Position numbers and translations under genes: made by a program
In this document: piece by piece, positions 52,265 through 61,815 of the stretch
Position numbering within the stretch: the stretch's first letter is position 1
Layout of the letters: each line of letters begins with the position of its first letter
DNA from: Candidatus Leptofilum gracile
Lineage (GTDB): Bacteria > Chloroflexota > Anaerolineae > Promineifilales > Promineifilaceae
Reading direction: 5' to 3'
Length of the DNA stretch: 64,000 nt
Assembly (NCBI GenBank): GCA_016713825.1
Contig: JADJOJ010000001.1
Coordinates: 669,634-733,633 of the forward strand
The notes under the pieces: generated by a model
Told to the model about the DNA's origin: nothing
What the model saw: the letters and a program-made list of their open reading frames with translations, nothing else
Databases searched by the model: none

Positions 52265-54070
52265 TCAGTTTTTGTTTACGGCCGTAATCATATCCGCGCC
52301 ATTTTCCTGCACTTCATGCCGCAGCAGCAGGCCCATGAGGCCATCCACCATGCCGCTACTGTTGCCCCCGCTAACCGCCACATCGGGTACCACCCGCACC
52401 TGCCGCTCACCGATGATTTGCATGAGCTGAACGGCCGTATACCCCTCCTTCCCCAGCGCCTCCACACCCGCCAAATAAGCCTCCGCCTTGGCCTGCCCCG
52501 TACTGCGGATAGCCGCCGCTTCGCCCAACGCCTTTAGCTTGGTCGCTTCAGCATCACCATGCGCCCCTTTCACCACCGCCTGCGACTTCAAATCAGCAAT
52601 CTGCACCCCTTGCTCCGACTGCACCATATCCTGCTGAATGTTGGCCATGGCTGTGGCCCGCACCAACTCCTGACGCTGCTCTTGCGCCATTTGCTGAATT
52701 TCATACGTTTTGCGCTGCTCCTCGGCGATCTTGCGGTCGGTTTGGGTCACCATCAGCTGCTCCGGCGGGGTGATGTCGCCAATGAGCGTGTCTAGCGCCT
52801 GCACATCGTAGGCGCTAATCGCTTTGCGGATGTGGCCCGTGGCTTCTTGCTGCCGCTCGCTGCGGGCGCTGAGGAAATCCAGCACCGTGTACTCCTGCGC
52901 CGAATTGCGGAAGTAGTTGCCCACAATCGGCTGCAGCACGTGATCCACCAGATTTTGCACCGAGCCCACGCGGGAAATCACCTTCGGCGCATCTGTGGCC
53001 CCGATGTGGATGATTTGGGCTACATCCAGATTAAAGGCAAAGCCGTCTTTGGAGCGTACCGTAATTGGCGACAAATGCGCATCATATTTGTGGCTTTCGG
53101 TACGGCTGGCCCAGTTCAGCACGATGTTGGTGGTGGGCACCAGTTCCACCTTGAGAATGCGGGTGTTGAGCGGATGTTTGCCCGGATAGAGCGGCGTCAC
53201 CCAAACACCTTTGTGGCCCGGATCGACCAGATTGCCGTGCTTGAACCCTTCACCGCTGACATCTTTGTGCGCCTTGCCCACGTAGGCAATGACAATGCCC
53301 ACATGCCCGATGGGAATTTCGGTCATCGGCACCTGCTCTACGTTGACAAACCACGGGTTCAGGTTCCACGAGCCGGAGAGCAGCACCTGTTCTTGCAGCC
53401 CACGACGGCCGTCGTTGTTCAAAAACGTTTGCGCATTCTGGAAATTATCGTGCCCGTCCACAATCGCCCCGGCAATTTCGCCCTCGTCGATGGAACGGCC
53501 GTCCAGCGTTGTCACTATTCCCACCTGGTCTGGGGCAATGTTTTGCACATGCAGCTGCTTCGGAGCCATTTCATGCAGTGGGGCATTTTGCGAGTTGATC
53601 ACCGTGAACAGGGCATTGTTGATGCGGTACGTTCCGGCGGTAAGAATTTGCAGCTGCCGCCCTTTTTCGCCACCATTCATCAGGAATTGGCGGGCATCCT
53701 GAAAATTGTTGCAGGAAACCACCTTGCCCAAAATGCGCTCTGGGGGGATGGCTTCACCAGCCGCAGCAACCAGCAGGCCAATTTGCCCTTGCTGGATGAT
53801 GGTTACGGCCGTTTTATGCACGTTGTATTGCCAGGGAAAGTAAAAAAAGTGCCAGCCAGGAGCCAGCGTATCTGCCTGGTAACCCGCCTCGCCTTTCAGG
53901 GCGATCAGCTGCCCGGCGCTTAGCCGTGGCCCAAACTTTTTAACGACGACCCCCACTTCCTTCTCGCTGATAATCACCAATCCCAAAATAGATTTGATGA
54001 AAATGCCGAAGACGACCAGTCCAATTAGGCCAGCGATCAGAAAAACGAACGCTGTGGTTGATGTAAACAT
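52265..54070 (-). CDS. SPFH/Band 7 (flotillin-like) membrane protein
   Basis: A 601-aa protein from ATG 54070 with GGAGG upstream. One N-terminal membrane segment (AFVFLIAGLIGLVVFGIFI and following LGLVII) precedes the SPFH domain, here expanded to about 400 residues (IGHVGIVIAYVGKAHKDVSG, GVWVTPLYPGKHPLNTRI, SKDGFAFNLDVAQIIHIG). A long Ala/Glu/Gln coiled coil follows (IAEEQRKTYEIQQMAQEQRQ, GDAEATKLKALGEAAAIRST), then a short tail. Flotillins organise membrane microdomains and scaffold other proteins. No NfeD-type partner is adjacent. Confidence 0.9.
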   Translation of the reverse strand: MFTSTTAFVFLIAGLIGLVVFGIFIKSILGLVIISEKEVGVVVKKFGPRLSAGQLIALKGEAGYQADTLAPGWHFFYFPWQYNVHKTAVTIIQQGQIGLLVAAAGEAIPPERILGKVVSCNNFQDARQFLMNGGEKGRQLQILTAGTYRINNALFTVINSQNAPLHEMAPKQLHVQNIAPDQVGIVTTLDGRSIDEGEIAGAIVDGHDNFQNAQTFLNNDGRRGLQEQVLLSGSWNLNPWFVNVEQVPMTEIPIGHVGIVIAYVGKAHKDVSGEGFKHGNLVDPGHKGVWVTPLYPGKHPLNTRILKVELVPTTNIVLNWASRTESHKYDAHLSPITVRSKDGFAFNLDVAQIIHIGATDAPKVISRVGSVQNLVDHVLQPIVGNYFRNSAQEYTVLDFLSARSERQQEATGHIRKAISAYDVQALDTLIGDITPPEQLMVTQTDRKIAEEQRKTYEIQQMAQEQRQELVRATAMANIQQDMVQSEQGVQIADLKSQAVVKGAHGDAEATKLKALGEAAAIRSTGQAKAEAYLAGVEALGKEGYTAVQLMQIIGERQVRVVPDVAVSGGNSSGMVDGLMGLLLRHEVQENGADMITAVNKN

Positions 54071-54414
54071 GAGTTACCTCCATAAGCGGGCAGAGGCTGC
54101 CCGACCAAAAGAAATACCGCCGCGCAGGTGTCTGTGGGTGGCAACAATAAAAAAGCCAAAACGCCCGACGCAAAGAGATGCACCGGGAACGGCCGTAAAA
54201 CAAATATTCAGTTACAAACTAAAAGGGAAGCTATGTAGGGGTACGGGCCATCATGTCCAACCTCCACCGGGGCGAAAAGTAAAGGCTTTGCGGGTCACGC
54301 CCCTGTGAAGCGGCAAAGCGATAAGTTTTGGCTCTGGGAGAATTCATTTTCACCCCAGACATGAAGATATTAATGAGATTTGTTCCCGGTGTCAATATTT
54401 TTCGGGGCGATTTA
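54071..54414. other. Leader and intergenic region between SPFH gene and insertion sequence
   Basis: No gene seen in about 344 bases. On the minus strand this is the leader of the SPFH gene. It contains a hairpin-forming segment GCTTTGCGGGTCACG / TGTGAAGCGGCAAAGC (about 54281-54320) next to CACCGGGGCG, and a degenerate ACGGCCGT site near 54189. A resemblance of GCAAAGCC to the c-di-GMP-I riboswitch core is not enough to call one. Confidence 0.45.
54405..54414. repeat. Left target-site duplication GGGCGATTTA
   Basis: The same ten bases occur at 55657-55666, immediately outside the right terminal repeat. They are the target duplication made by insertion of the ISAs1-family element. Confidence 0.85.
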
Positions 54415-55656
54415 TAGGGCGATTGCATGACTTATGTAAATAGCGTGGTGGCGAGAATGAAGAAATGTGGTGAAATACGGGCTAAAAAGGAAAAAGCCCA
54501 TGAAATCCCCCTTGTTATTAGGTATCGAGACGCTTTTGCGGCGGTTAGCGATCCACGTCAATATGGAAAAGTTGACCACCCGCTTATAAATATCATTTTA
54601 TTACCCTTTGTGGCGTCCTGTGCGGCGCCGATGACTGGGTGGCCATCACCGATTTTGCCCAAGCCCAAGAGGAGTGGCTGGCCAAGTATCTTGACCTGAA
54701 AAACGGCTCCCCTCGCACGATACGTTGGGACGAACGTTTGCCATCATCGACCGCGAAGAGTTCCAACAAGGTTTTCTTAGCTGGATGAGCAGCGTTAGCC
54801 AACTCATAGCAGGTGTCGTGGCGATAGATGGCAAACAATTGCGCCGGTCGCATGACAAAGGCATTGGCAAAGAGGCGATTCATATGGTTAGCGCCTGAGG
54901 GCCAATGGCTTAGTGCTCGGTCAGCGCAAAGTGGACGAAAAATCAAATGAAATTACGGCGATTCCCCTGTTGCTAGAAGCGTTAGATTTGACCGGCTGTA
55001 TCGTTACCATTGACGCGATGGGCTGTCAGAGAGAGATTGCCCAACAAATCGTCGAGCAAGCAGGCGACTATGTCCTGTCCCTCAAGGGAAACCAGGGACA
55101 GTTGCATCAAGATGTGACCGCAATGTTTGACTACTTTGAGGGTATCGCTTTCAAAGAGATTGACCATGATTACCACAAGACGGTCAACAAAGGGCATGGG
55201 CGCTTGGAAATACGAGAGTGCTGGGTGTTTGAACCAGCGGCCTGGCGACTATTTCCGCACCTCGACAAATGGGCTGGGCTGCAATCAGTGGTCATGATTC
55301 GTTCACAACGTCAGGAAGGTGAAAAGTCACCAGTGAAACACGCTATTTCATTACCAGTTTAGCCGCCCAAGCCGCCAAGATTCTCCAGACCGCGCGCCAC
55401 CATTGGGGAATTGAGAATGAGTTGCACTGGGTATTGGATGTTGCTTTCAACGAAGACCAAAGCCGGGTTCGACAAGGATATGCGGCTGAAAACCTGGCTG
55501 TCATTCGTCATTTGGTGCTGAATTTGTTGTCTCAGGAACAGAGCCACAAGGTAGGCAAAAAGAACAAGCGATTGCGTTGTGCCTGGGATGTTGAGTATCG
55601 CGAGAAGGTATTATCAGGCTTCACAGCATTATGTTAACTTTCATGCAATCGCCCTA
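54415..55656 (+). mobile_element. ISAs1-family insertion sequence (inactivated)
   Basis: The 1242-bp element has perfect 16-bp terminal inverted repeats, TAGGGCGATTGCATGA (54415-54430) and TCATGCAATCGCCCTA (55641-55656), flanked by the 10-bp direct repeat GGGCGATTTA. Length, ends, duplication size and transposase remnants agree with the ISAs1 (H-repeat) family. The element lacks the ACGGCCGT palindrome that fills the rest of the window. The ends are intact, so it could still be moved by a transposase supplied from elsewhere. Confidence 0.92.
54427..55637 (+). pseudogene. Broken ISAs1-family DDE transposase gene
   Basis: Family motifs are present but spread over several frames. The N-terminal part carries SDPRQYGKVDHPLINI, then a shift leads to GADDWVAITDFAQAQEEWL, another to VVAIDGKQLRRSHDKG (first catalytic Asp) and a stop at 54893-54895. 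The frame resumes with GLVLGQRKVDEKSNEITAIP and IVTIDAMGCQREIA (second Asp), shifts again near 55330, and ends with HHWGIENELHWVLDVAF (catalytic Glu) and EKVLSGFTALC. At least four frame changes and one stop codon make it non-functional. Confidence 0.9.
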
Positions 55657-55666
55657 GGGCGATTTA
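55657..55666. repeat. Right target-site duplication GGGCGATTTA
   Basis: Direct copy of 54405-54414, directly adjoining the right terminal repeat of the ISAs1-type element. Confidence 0.85.
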
Positions 55667-55835
55667 AGATCGATCGCCTTCTTGTACAAATCCGCAATCT
55701 AATTGTGGATTTGTACAAAAATCACCAAGCTGGCACCAAGTGACCACAGTTGCTGCCGCAACGCGCTGCCCTGAACAAAGCATTGGTCGCAACTAGGCTA
55801 CATTAGAATCAAAATTCATTGTTGAGGATAAAGTT

Positions 55836-56087
55836 ATGCGAGAAATTGAATTGTTAGCGCGTATCACCGCTAATCCTCAGATTTTTGGGGGCAAACCCAT
55901 CATTCGTGGGCGGCGGTTGGCTGTGGAACATGTGTTGGGTATGCTGGCTGCTGGCGACACGACAGATGATTTGGTGGCGGCCTACCCCTGGCGGGAAACG
56001 GCCGATATTCAGGCCTGTATTCTATATGCTCGTAAGCTGGTGGCTCAAGAGCGTATCGAACCTTTGTCGCTTGATTTGGCTGCATGA
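55836..56087 (+). CDS. DUF433 antitoxin-like protein
   Basis: An 83-aa protein with the DUF433 pattern: ITANPQIFGGKPIIRGRRLAVEHVLGMLAAGDTTDDLVAAYPW then DIQACILYARKLV. It contains a helix-turn-helix and commonly pairs with a DUF5615 PIN-like toxin. Its stop overlaps the start of exactly such a gene (ATGA), which is interrupted here. It lies in the low-palindrome region after the insertion sequence, suggesting acquired DNA. Confidence 0.88.
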   Translation: MREIELLARITANPQIFGGKPIIRGRRLAVEHVLGMLAAGDTTDDLVAAYPWRETADIQACILYARKLVAQERIEPLSLDLAA

Positions 56088-56521
56088 AACTTTTGCTCGA
56101 CTCTTGCGTCTCCGGCTCGCTTTGCACCCACTTGGCAGCTGCGGGCTATGACGTTGTTTAGACTGGTGATTGGCCAGTAGATCCAGGCGTTGCTGAAATT
56201 CTCTCTTTTGCCGCCCAAGAAAAACGGGAATTGATCACATTGGATAAAGATTTTGGCACGCTCGCGGTGCTGCATGGTCAGGCCCATGCCGGTATTATCC
56301 GGCTGGTCAATATGTCCCTGCGTGATCAGGCTGCTGTTTGTCAGCATGTGCTGCTCAGCCATGCAGATGATCTTGTGACTGGGGCAATCGTTACGGCTGA
56401 GAAAGATCGGCCCCAAGCCATGGTTCTCATGCTCGCCGCTGCGAAGACCAGAGCAGGGTGCGCTATTTGGCCTTATTTTTGCGCTGGTAACGTGCCAGAG
56501 CCAGTGCGTGGGCTTCTTTGA
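56084..56521 (+). pseudogene. DUF5615 PIN-like toxin interrupted by a nonsense codon
   Basis: From ATG 56084 the frame reads KLLLDSCVSGSLCTHLAAAGYDVV and then meets TAG at 56159-56161. The same frame continues with TGDWPVDPGVAEILSFAAQ, ELITLDKDFGTLAVLHG, GIIRLVN and DLVTGAIVTAEKDR, all typical of the PIN-like DUF5615 family (Asp6 and Asp of LDKDFG are candidate metal ligands). One base change would restore it. The C-terminal end past GAIVTAEKDR is not family-like and overlaps the convergent DUF6194 gene, so a further lesion there is possible. Confidence 0.8.
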
Positions 56522-56876
56522 TAAGCTCCTTTGTTTTTTCAATGTTTGCACCAGCGGGGTTCAGGATGCAGATGAAGTTTTGCTGGGCATAGTCAGGATG
56601 AGGCAAGATGGTGTTCAGTACCGTATAGTCGATGGGTTCAGCAGGCGATTCGCCGCATAGCGTGTTGAATGTCTGGCGGCTGACGCCGATATTTATGCGG
56701 AAGACGCCACTGCGGCTGAGATTGGAAACCGTTTCATATTCATTGTCGGTATGGGCGATGGTAGTGAAAGGCACCATCTGATCCTCACCGATGAAGAAGA
56801 AGGTGTAGCCAAAGTTCTCTGTTTGCTGCACATTCTCCAGACCAGACACAAATGCTGCAACTTCTGCTTGATTCAT
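56463..56876 (-). CDS. DUF6194 family protein
   Basis: A 137-aa soluble protein: AEVAAFVSGLENVQ, YTFFFIGEDQMVPFTTIA, SRSGVFRINIGVSRQTFNTL, YTVLNTILPHPDYAQQNFIC and KELIKEAHALALARYQ follow the family order. Start ATG 56876 is used because the conserved part begins there. Function unknown. Its 3' end overlaps the tail of the convergent broken toxin gene. Confidence 0.85.
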   Translation of the reverse strand: MNQAEVAAFVSGLENVQQTENFGYTFFFIGEDQMVPFTTIAHTDNEYETVSNLSRSGVFRINIGVSRQTFNTLCGESPAEPIDYTVLNTILPHPDYAQQNFICILNPAGANIEKTKELIKEAHALALARYQRKNKAK

Positions 56877-57086
56877 TGCTGCCTCCGTTTCTAGGGTAAG
56901 TAAAATTTCGATCATACATGATTTTATCGGTTAAAGAAAATGCTGAGTGCTTTGTGGGGGTGGTGGGGAAACGGCCGTACCCATCCAGCATACCAACAAT
57001 CAGGCAAGCGTCAGGCAAAGCGGAACCAAGTCCAGTATCCTCAAGTTTGTAATGTACAGGTAGATTTTTTATTGAGGATTTTTTCA

Positions 57087-58759
57087 ATGCAAACAAGCGA
57101 ACTCAAAACCCAATTTTTCCGCAGACCCACAGCCCCGGTAACTGAAGCGCCGACGCCATCCGCGCACTCGTTGGTAGATGCGCCCACGCAGCTTTGGTTC
57201 CCCGCAGCCACGGCCCAACCCCAAACAATCCCCCAGCCAGTTCGGCGGCGGTCTCTGAACCTGTCGAAGAGACCGTTCCTCAAACACCTTTTCATAGCCT
57301 TCACCCTGCTGGCGCTGCTGACGATGGGCTTCATTGCCGTTGCCGGAGCCGGGCTGATCTACATGAGCGATCTGGTGCTGCCCGGCGTGCAGGTGATGGG
57401 TGTGGACGTAGGGCGCATGACCCAAAGCGAAGCCGCCGCCAGCCTGAGCAGCGCAGCCAGCCAGCAAACCATCCGCCTGACGCACGGCGAAACGGTCTGG
57501 CTGCTGGCCGCCGACGAGCTGGGGCTGACGCTGGACGCCACCGCCACTGCCGAAGCTGCCCACGCCTACGGCCGTTCCCCCGCCGCCTGGCTCGAACTCA
57601 TCCAAACCGGGGCGATGACCGTATCCCCAACCTGGACGCTGGATACGGCCGTTACCCAAGCCACCCTGCAAGCCCGCGCCGATGAACTGGCAATTGAACC
57701 GGTCAATGCGGGTCTGGTGATTGAAAACGGCCGTGTCACCACCACCCCCGCCGCCGCTGGCCAACTGTTGGACGTAACCGCCACCGTCGCCGCGCTGGTG
57801 CAAAATGGGGCAACGGCCGTTACTCAAAACGGCGAAATTTCACTTGTCATGCAAACCGTCCCCGCCACCATCACCGACGTGAGCAACCTGGTGGCCCAGG
57901 CCGAGGCGCTGCTGAGCACCACCCTCACCATCCAGGCTACCGACCCCGTGCGCGATGAATCTGTCAGCTGGGTGGTGGGTCCGCAGGTGTGGGGCAGCTG
58001 GCTCACGCTCACCGTCGATCAGGCGAATACCACGCAGTTCGATTGGGCCATCGAGCCAGACAAAGCGGCCCAATTTTTTGCTGAGCGCAACGCGGCGCTG
58101 GGTGAGAATCGATATTTGGATGCGGCGTTGGCGTTAACGGCCGTTACCGACGCCATCAAAAACCAGCAGCCAAGCATAAATCTGCGCATTTACCACAGCC
58201 CCAGCCAGTACGTGGTGCAAGCAGGGGATACGTTTGCCGGAATCGGCCGTGCCGTGGGCCTGCCCTACCCCTGGATTCAGGCCGCCAACCCCGGCGTCAG
58301 CGACGCGCTCACCGTCGGCCAAAGCCTCACCATCCCCTCCCCGACGACCTGCTGCCGTACCCAATCGTGGATGGCAAGCGGATTGTGGTGAGCATCAGCC
58401 AGCAGCGCGCCTGGGTGTATGAAAATGGGGCGCTCAAGTGGGAATGGCTGGCCAGCACCGGTATCGCCTCCAGCCCCACCGCCCCCGGCGTCTTCCAAAT
58501 CCAAACGCATGAGTCAAACGCTTACGCGGGCAACTGGGATTTGTGGATGCCCAACTTCATGGGCATTTACCAGCCCGCACCCAACGTGGAATTTATGAAC
58601 GGTTTCCACGGCTTCCCCACCCGCGACGGGGCCAATCTGCTCTGGACCAACAACCTCGGCACGCCCGTAACCTATGGGTGTATACTGTTAAGCAACGAAA
58701 ATGCAGCCCAACTGTACGACTGGGCCGAGCAGGGCGTCATCGTGGAAATATTACCCTAG
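57087..58759 (+). pseudogene. L,D-transpeptidase (YkuD) with PG-binding and LysM domains, split by a single-base frameshift
   Basis: Cross-links peptidoglycan or attaches proteins to it. ATG 57087 begins a cytoplasmic tail, one membrane helix (FIAFTLLALLTMGFIAVAGAG), two peptidoglycan-binding-4-type domains (GVDVGRMTQSEAAASL and following) and a LysM module (YVVQAGDTFAGIGRAVGLPY). At about 58339-58345 the reading frame breaks in a run of C; one missing base would restore IPSP to DDLLPYPIVDGKRIVVSI. The YkuD domain then continues to 58759 with NGFHGFPTRDGANLL and the catalytic Cys in TYGCILLSN. Both halves look otherwise intact, so a sequencing error is as likely as a real mutation. Confidence 0.85.
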
Positions 58760-58760
58760 C

Positions 58761-58835
58761 TGGTGTCATTCCGAACGAAGTGAGGAATCTTCCACTACGC
58801 AAGTAGAAAGATTTCTCGTTTCACTCGAAATGACA
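58761..58835. repeat. Inverted repeat GTCATTCCGAACGAAGTGAG / TTTCACTCGAAATGAC
   Basis: GTCATTCCGAACGAAGTGAGGAATCTT (arms given in parts: GTCATTCCGAACGAAGTGAG then GAATCTT) is mirrored by AGATTTCTCG followed by TTTCACTCGAAATGAC. This resembles small interspersed repeats known from several phyla. It lies right after the transpeptidase stop. Confidence 0.65.
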
Positions 58836-58858
58836 AAAAACAGACAAAGGATAGGAGC

Positions 58859-58960
58859 ATGAGCTTGATGGTTTTGTTAGTGGCAGTTTGTGGTGGCGGC
58901 TTAACGTTGGCCGCAATTGGCGTGGGGCTTTACTTTTTTCTAAAGGATAGGGAAAAATAA
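58859..58960 (+). CDS. 33-aa single-helix membrane microprotein (copy A)
   Basis: ATG 58859 follows ATAGGAGC, a good ribosome site. The product is one hydrophobic helix containing VAVCGGGLTLAAIGVGLYFF and a charged end LKDREK. It is the twin of the next gene, with which it shares the pattern CGGGL.L.AI..G.YF....REK. Both are too short for standard gene finders. Function unknown; single-helix microproteins often modulate a membrane partner. Confidence 0.65.
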   Translation: MSLMVLLVAVCGGGLTLAAIGVGLYFFLKDREK

Positions 58961-58962
58961 CA

Positions 58963-59070
58963 ATGGGCGGTATTGGTCTGGTCGAAGTAGTGATTCTTGC
59001 TTGTGGGGGTGGTTTACTGCTGGTGGCCATCGTGGCTGGCGTTTACTTCTGGCAGCAGCGAGAAAAATAA
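58963..59070 (+). CDS. 35-aa single-helix membrane microprotein (copy B)
   Basis: ATG 58963 is two bases after the stop of copy A. Product: short N-terminus MGGIGLVEVVI, helix LACGGGLLLVAIVAGVYFW, end QQREK. The protein similarity to copy A (about 15 shared positions) with diverged DNA and an adjacent position indicates tandem duplication followed by selection on the protein, which argues that both are real genes. Confidence 0.65.
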   Translation: MGGIGLVEVVILACGGGLLLVAIVAGVYFWQQREK

Positions 59071-59097
59071 ATAGAGATTGGAGATTAGAGATTTGTT

Positions 59098-59148
59098 CAA
59101 TCTCCAATCTCCAATCTCCAATCTCCAATCTCCAGTCTCCAATCTCCT
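59098..59148. repeat. 7-bp tandem repeat (CAATCTC)
   Basis: About seven units of CAATCTC with one variant (CAGTCTC), ending at the stop codon of the minus-strand hydroxylase gene; a related inverted fragment GGAGATTAGAGATT precedes it. No spacers. Confidence 0.85.
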
Positions 59149-61329
59149 ACAACCGCATCGGCAGGCGCGTCAGCCGCTGCCCCGTCAGGGCAAACACCGC
59201 GTTGCCCACCGCCGCCGCAATCGGGCCGATGGGCGGTTCGCCAACGCCCGTTGGCTCGGAACTGCTTTCCAAAAGCTGCACGTGCATGTCTGGCGTTTCC
59301 TTCATCGTCAGCAGCGGATACCGGTCAAAATTGGCCGCCTCGATTGCGCCATCCTTCACCGTGATTTCCTCGAAGAACGTTGAACTTAAGCCCATCACAA
59401 TCGATCCTTGCACCTGGGCAATGGCTCCGTCTGGGTTAATGACAAAGCCGGGGTCCATGGTGCAGTAAACGTTGTGTACCCGAATTTGGTCATTGTCTAC
59501 GCTCACATCGGCAATTTGGGCCACCACGGTTTGGGCATCCACGTTGATGGCCAGGCCGAGGGCGTGCCCTTGCGGCAAGCTGCCGCCCCAGTTGGCCATT
59601 TCGGCCACCGTTTCCAGCGCAGTGCGGAAGCGGTTGCCAAGTTCGCTGTTGCCCAGGTGGTTCAGGCGGAATTGCAGCGGGTCGATGCCGGCTGATTGCG
59701 CCAAATCATCCATAAAGCTTTCGATGGCAAAGGTGTTGGCCAGCAGCCCCAGGCCGCGCCAGGGGCCGGTGCGCACGGGCAGCGGCGTGCGGTAGCTCAC
59801 CATCTGCCGGTTGGGGATGCCGTCGTACTCCAGCCGTGCCCCGCGATATGCGCCAAAATCGGCGCCCACAATGGCGGAGGCGATGCCGGGGAAGAAGGAG
59901 AAGAGTACGTCGCCGCTGGCCACTTCATGCTGGAGGGCCTGGATACGGCCGTTCCCATCCACCACCCCCGTCATTTTATGATGCGTCGATGGCCGGAAAA
60001 AGCCGTGGCGCATCTCCTCGGTGCGGTTCCAGCCCACATGCACCGGGCGGCCCGCCGCTTTAGACAAAATGGCCGCTTCCCGCGCCGCTGGCACGTTCGA
60101 TTTATGGCCAAATCCACCACCTAAGAAAGTTGGAATGACCTCGATCTGTTCTTCGTCGATGCCCAGCGCTTCGGCCACGTCGCCGCGCACCACAAACGCC
60201 GCCTGGGTCGAAGCCCATACCGTCACCTTGTCGGCCTGCACATCCACCAGGGCGGCGTGCGGTTCCAGGTGGGCGTGGGCGGCCAGCGGCGTGCGGAATT
60301 CAGCGGTGAGCACGTCGCCATCCAGCAAATCGCCGATGTCGCCATCTTTTTGGGCCACCACGCGGGTGCCGTTGCCCACCGTAACGATTTCATCAATTTC
60401 GGACTGCTGCCAGAGACGGCCGTCTTCCCATGCCAAATCCATATTGCCCACACCCGCGTACGCTTGCAGCCGGGATTCGGCCGCCACGCCCGCAAAATCG
60501 TCTTCGGCCACCACGGCGACCACGCCGGGGCGGTTGGGCGCTTCGCCGGGGCCGCACTGGCCAGCTTGCCCTCGATGGTGTTGGGCCGGGCCACCGCGCC
60601 GTACAGCATGTTGGGCAGGCGCATGTCGTAGCCGTACAGCGCTTTCCCGGTTAGCTTGCTCTCAAAATCGACGCGCGGCGTCGATTTGCCCACAAAGCGG
60701 AATTCGCTGGCGGGCTTGAGCGCGGGCGCTTCTTCCGGGATTTCCCAGTTGGCCACGTCCGCCTGGGCCACAATCTGGCCATAGGTAATCGATTTGCTGG
60801 GGTCGTTGTTGGCGGTGAAGACGCCTGAAGCCACGGTGAGGCTGGCGGCGGGTACGCCCAGCAGCTTGGCGGCTTCGCTGCGCAGCAGTTCGCGCAGGGT
60901 GGCGGCGGCTTGGCGGATGGGGGTAAAGGTGCTGGAGACAGATGTGCTGTTGCCCGTGCCCATGCTATCGTTGATGCCGCGGGCCGTGCTGGCAGACACC
61001 ACTTCGATCTGTTCCCAATCCACTTCCAGCTCCTCCGCCGCAATTTGGGCCAGCGAGGTGTTCACGCCCTGCCCCATCTCCACTTTGGGGTTAAAGAAAC
61101 GGATGCGATTGTCGGCACTGATTTCAAACCAGCTGGTGGGGGGGGCATCTATGCTGCCAAAGGAGCCGCCTTCAGCGACCAGATTGGCGATGGCCAGGCG
61201 GGCGCGGGGCAGGCCAATGGGCACGCCCACGGCCACGACGGCGGCGGTGGCACCCAGGCCAATCAAGAAGCCGCGCCGGGAGATGCGCCATTTTTTGACG
61301 TTGCTTTGGGGTGGTTGTTGGGTGGTCAT
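59147..61329 (-). pseudogene. Molybdopterin-binding large subunit of a two-subunit aldehyde/isoquinoline-type oxidoreductase, frameshifted
   Basis: Large subunit of a xanthine-oxidase-family hydroxylase of the IorB type. ATG 61329 begins a twin-arginine signal (ISRRGFLIGLGATAAV), so the enzyme is exported. Conserved pieces: MGQGVNTSLAQIAAEELEVDW, SSTFTPIRQAAATLRELL, GYDMRLPNMLYGAVARP; then near 60545-60560 the frame breaks in a C-run (one base missing) and continues as GEAPNRPGVVAVVAEDDFAG, FLGGGFGHKSNVPAAREAA and the C-terminal catalytic Glu motif TGVGEPPIGPIAAAVGNAVF. Restoring one base yields a full-length protein of about 727 residues. Start overlaps the stop of the iron-sulphur subunit gene. 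Confidence 0.85.
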
Positions 61330-61815
61330 ACGGCCGTTACCTCCACAGTTGCCATCTGTGCGGCGGCTTTAGCAACTGCATTTTTCACGCGGAAGTAGCA
61401 GCCACAGCGGCAATAATTTTCGCTCATCGCTTCGACGATTTCTGTCTCCGGTGGGGGCTGGGTTTTTGGCCAGGAAGGCGGCGGCGGTCATCATCTGCCC
61501 GCTCATGCACCAGCTGCACTGCGGCACCTGGTCTTCCAAAAACGCCTGCTGCACCGGATGCAGCTGAATTGTGCCATCCTCAGCCATCAGGGAGAGCCCT
61601 TCGATGGTGCGTATTTCGCCCGCCACGGTGGTGAGCGGCGTCACGCAGCTGCGCACCGCCTCGCCATCAATGTGTACGGTGCAGGAGCCGCAAAAGCCTG
61701 CGCCGCAGCCAAATTTGGTGCCTGTCAGGCCCAGTTCATCTCGTAAAACCCAGAGCAGCGGGCGGGGCGGCTCCTCGGCTATATCGTATTCGGTTCCGTT
61801 GATTCTTAGTTTCAT
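61326..61815 (-). pseudogene. 2Fe-2S small subunit of the molybdenum hydroxylase, frameshifted near its end
   Basis: IorA/CoxS-type electron-transfer subunit. ATG 61815 begins KLRINGTEYDIAEEPPRPLL. The plant-type cluster motif GCGAGFCGSCTVHIDG and later Cys, then QCSWCMSGQMM of the second cluster, are intact. In a run of five C near 61455-61460 the frame shifts; after removing one base the expected end NPAPPETEIVEAMSENYCRC and CGCYFRVKNAVAKA appears and runs to a TGA that overlaps the start codon of the large subunit (ATGA). As written, the frame instead stops at 61369. The pair likely oxidises an N-heterocycle or aldehyde outside the cytoplasm. Confidence 0.85.

Noticed and set aside
52832..53923. 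363-codon plus-strand frame opposite the SPFH gene
   Set aside because: Antisense shadow; His/Arg-rich, no domain, while the minus-strand frame has the SPFH and coiled-coil features.
54240..54330. c-di-GMP-I riboswitch
   Set aside because: Only GCAAAGCC matches; the second conserved half and the receptor geometry are absent, and GCAAAGC is explained by pairing with GCTTTGC nearby.
57087..58759. Two separate genes (LysM protein and YkuD enzyme) instead of one
   Set aside because: The downstream part lacks its own ribosome site and signal sequence, and the domain order PG-binding, LysM, YkuD with one base repaired is a normal single protein.
59098..59148. CAATCTC array considered as a CRISPR or origin iteron
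   Set aside because: Seven-base units are directly adjacent; no replication genes are near and similar low-complexity runs occur at other gene ends.
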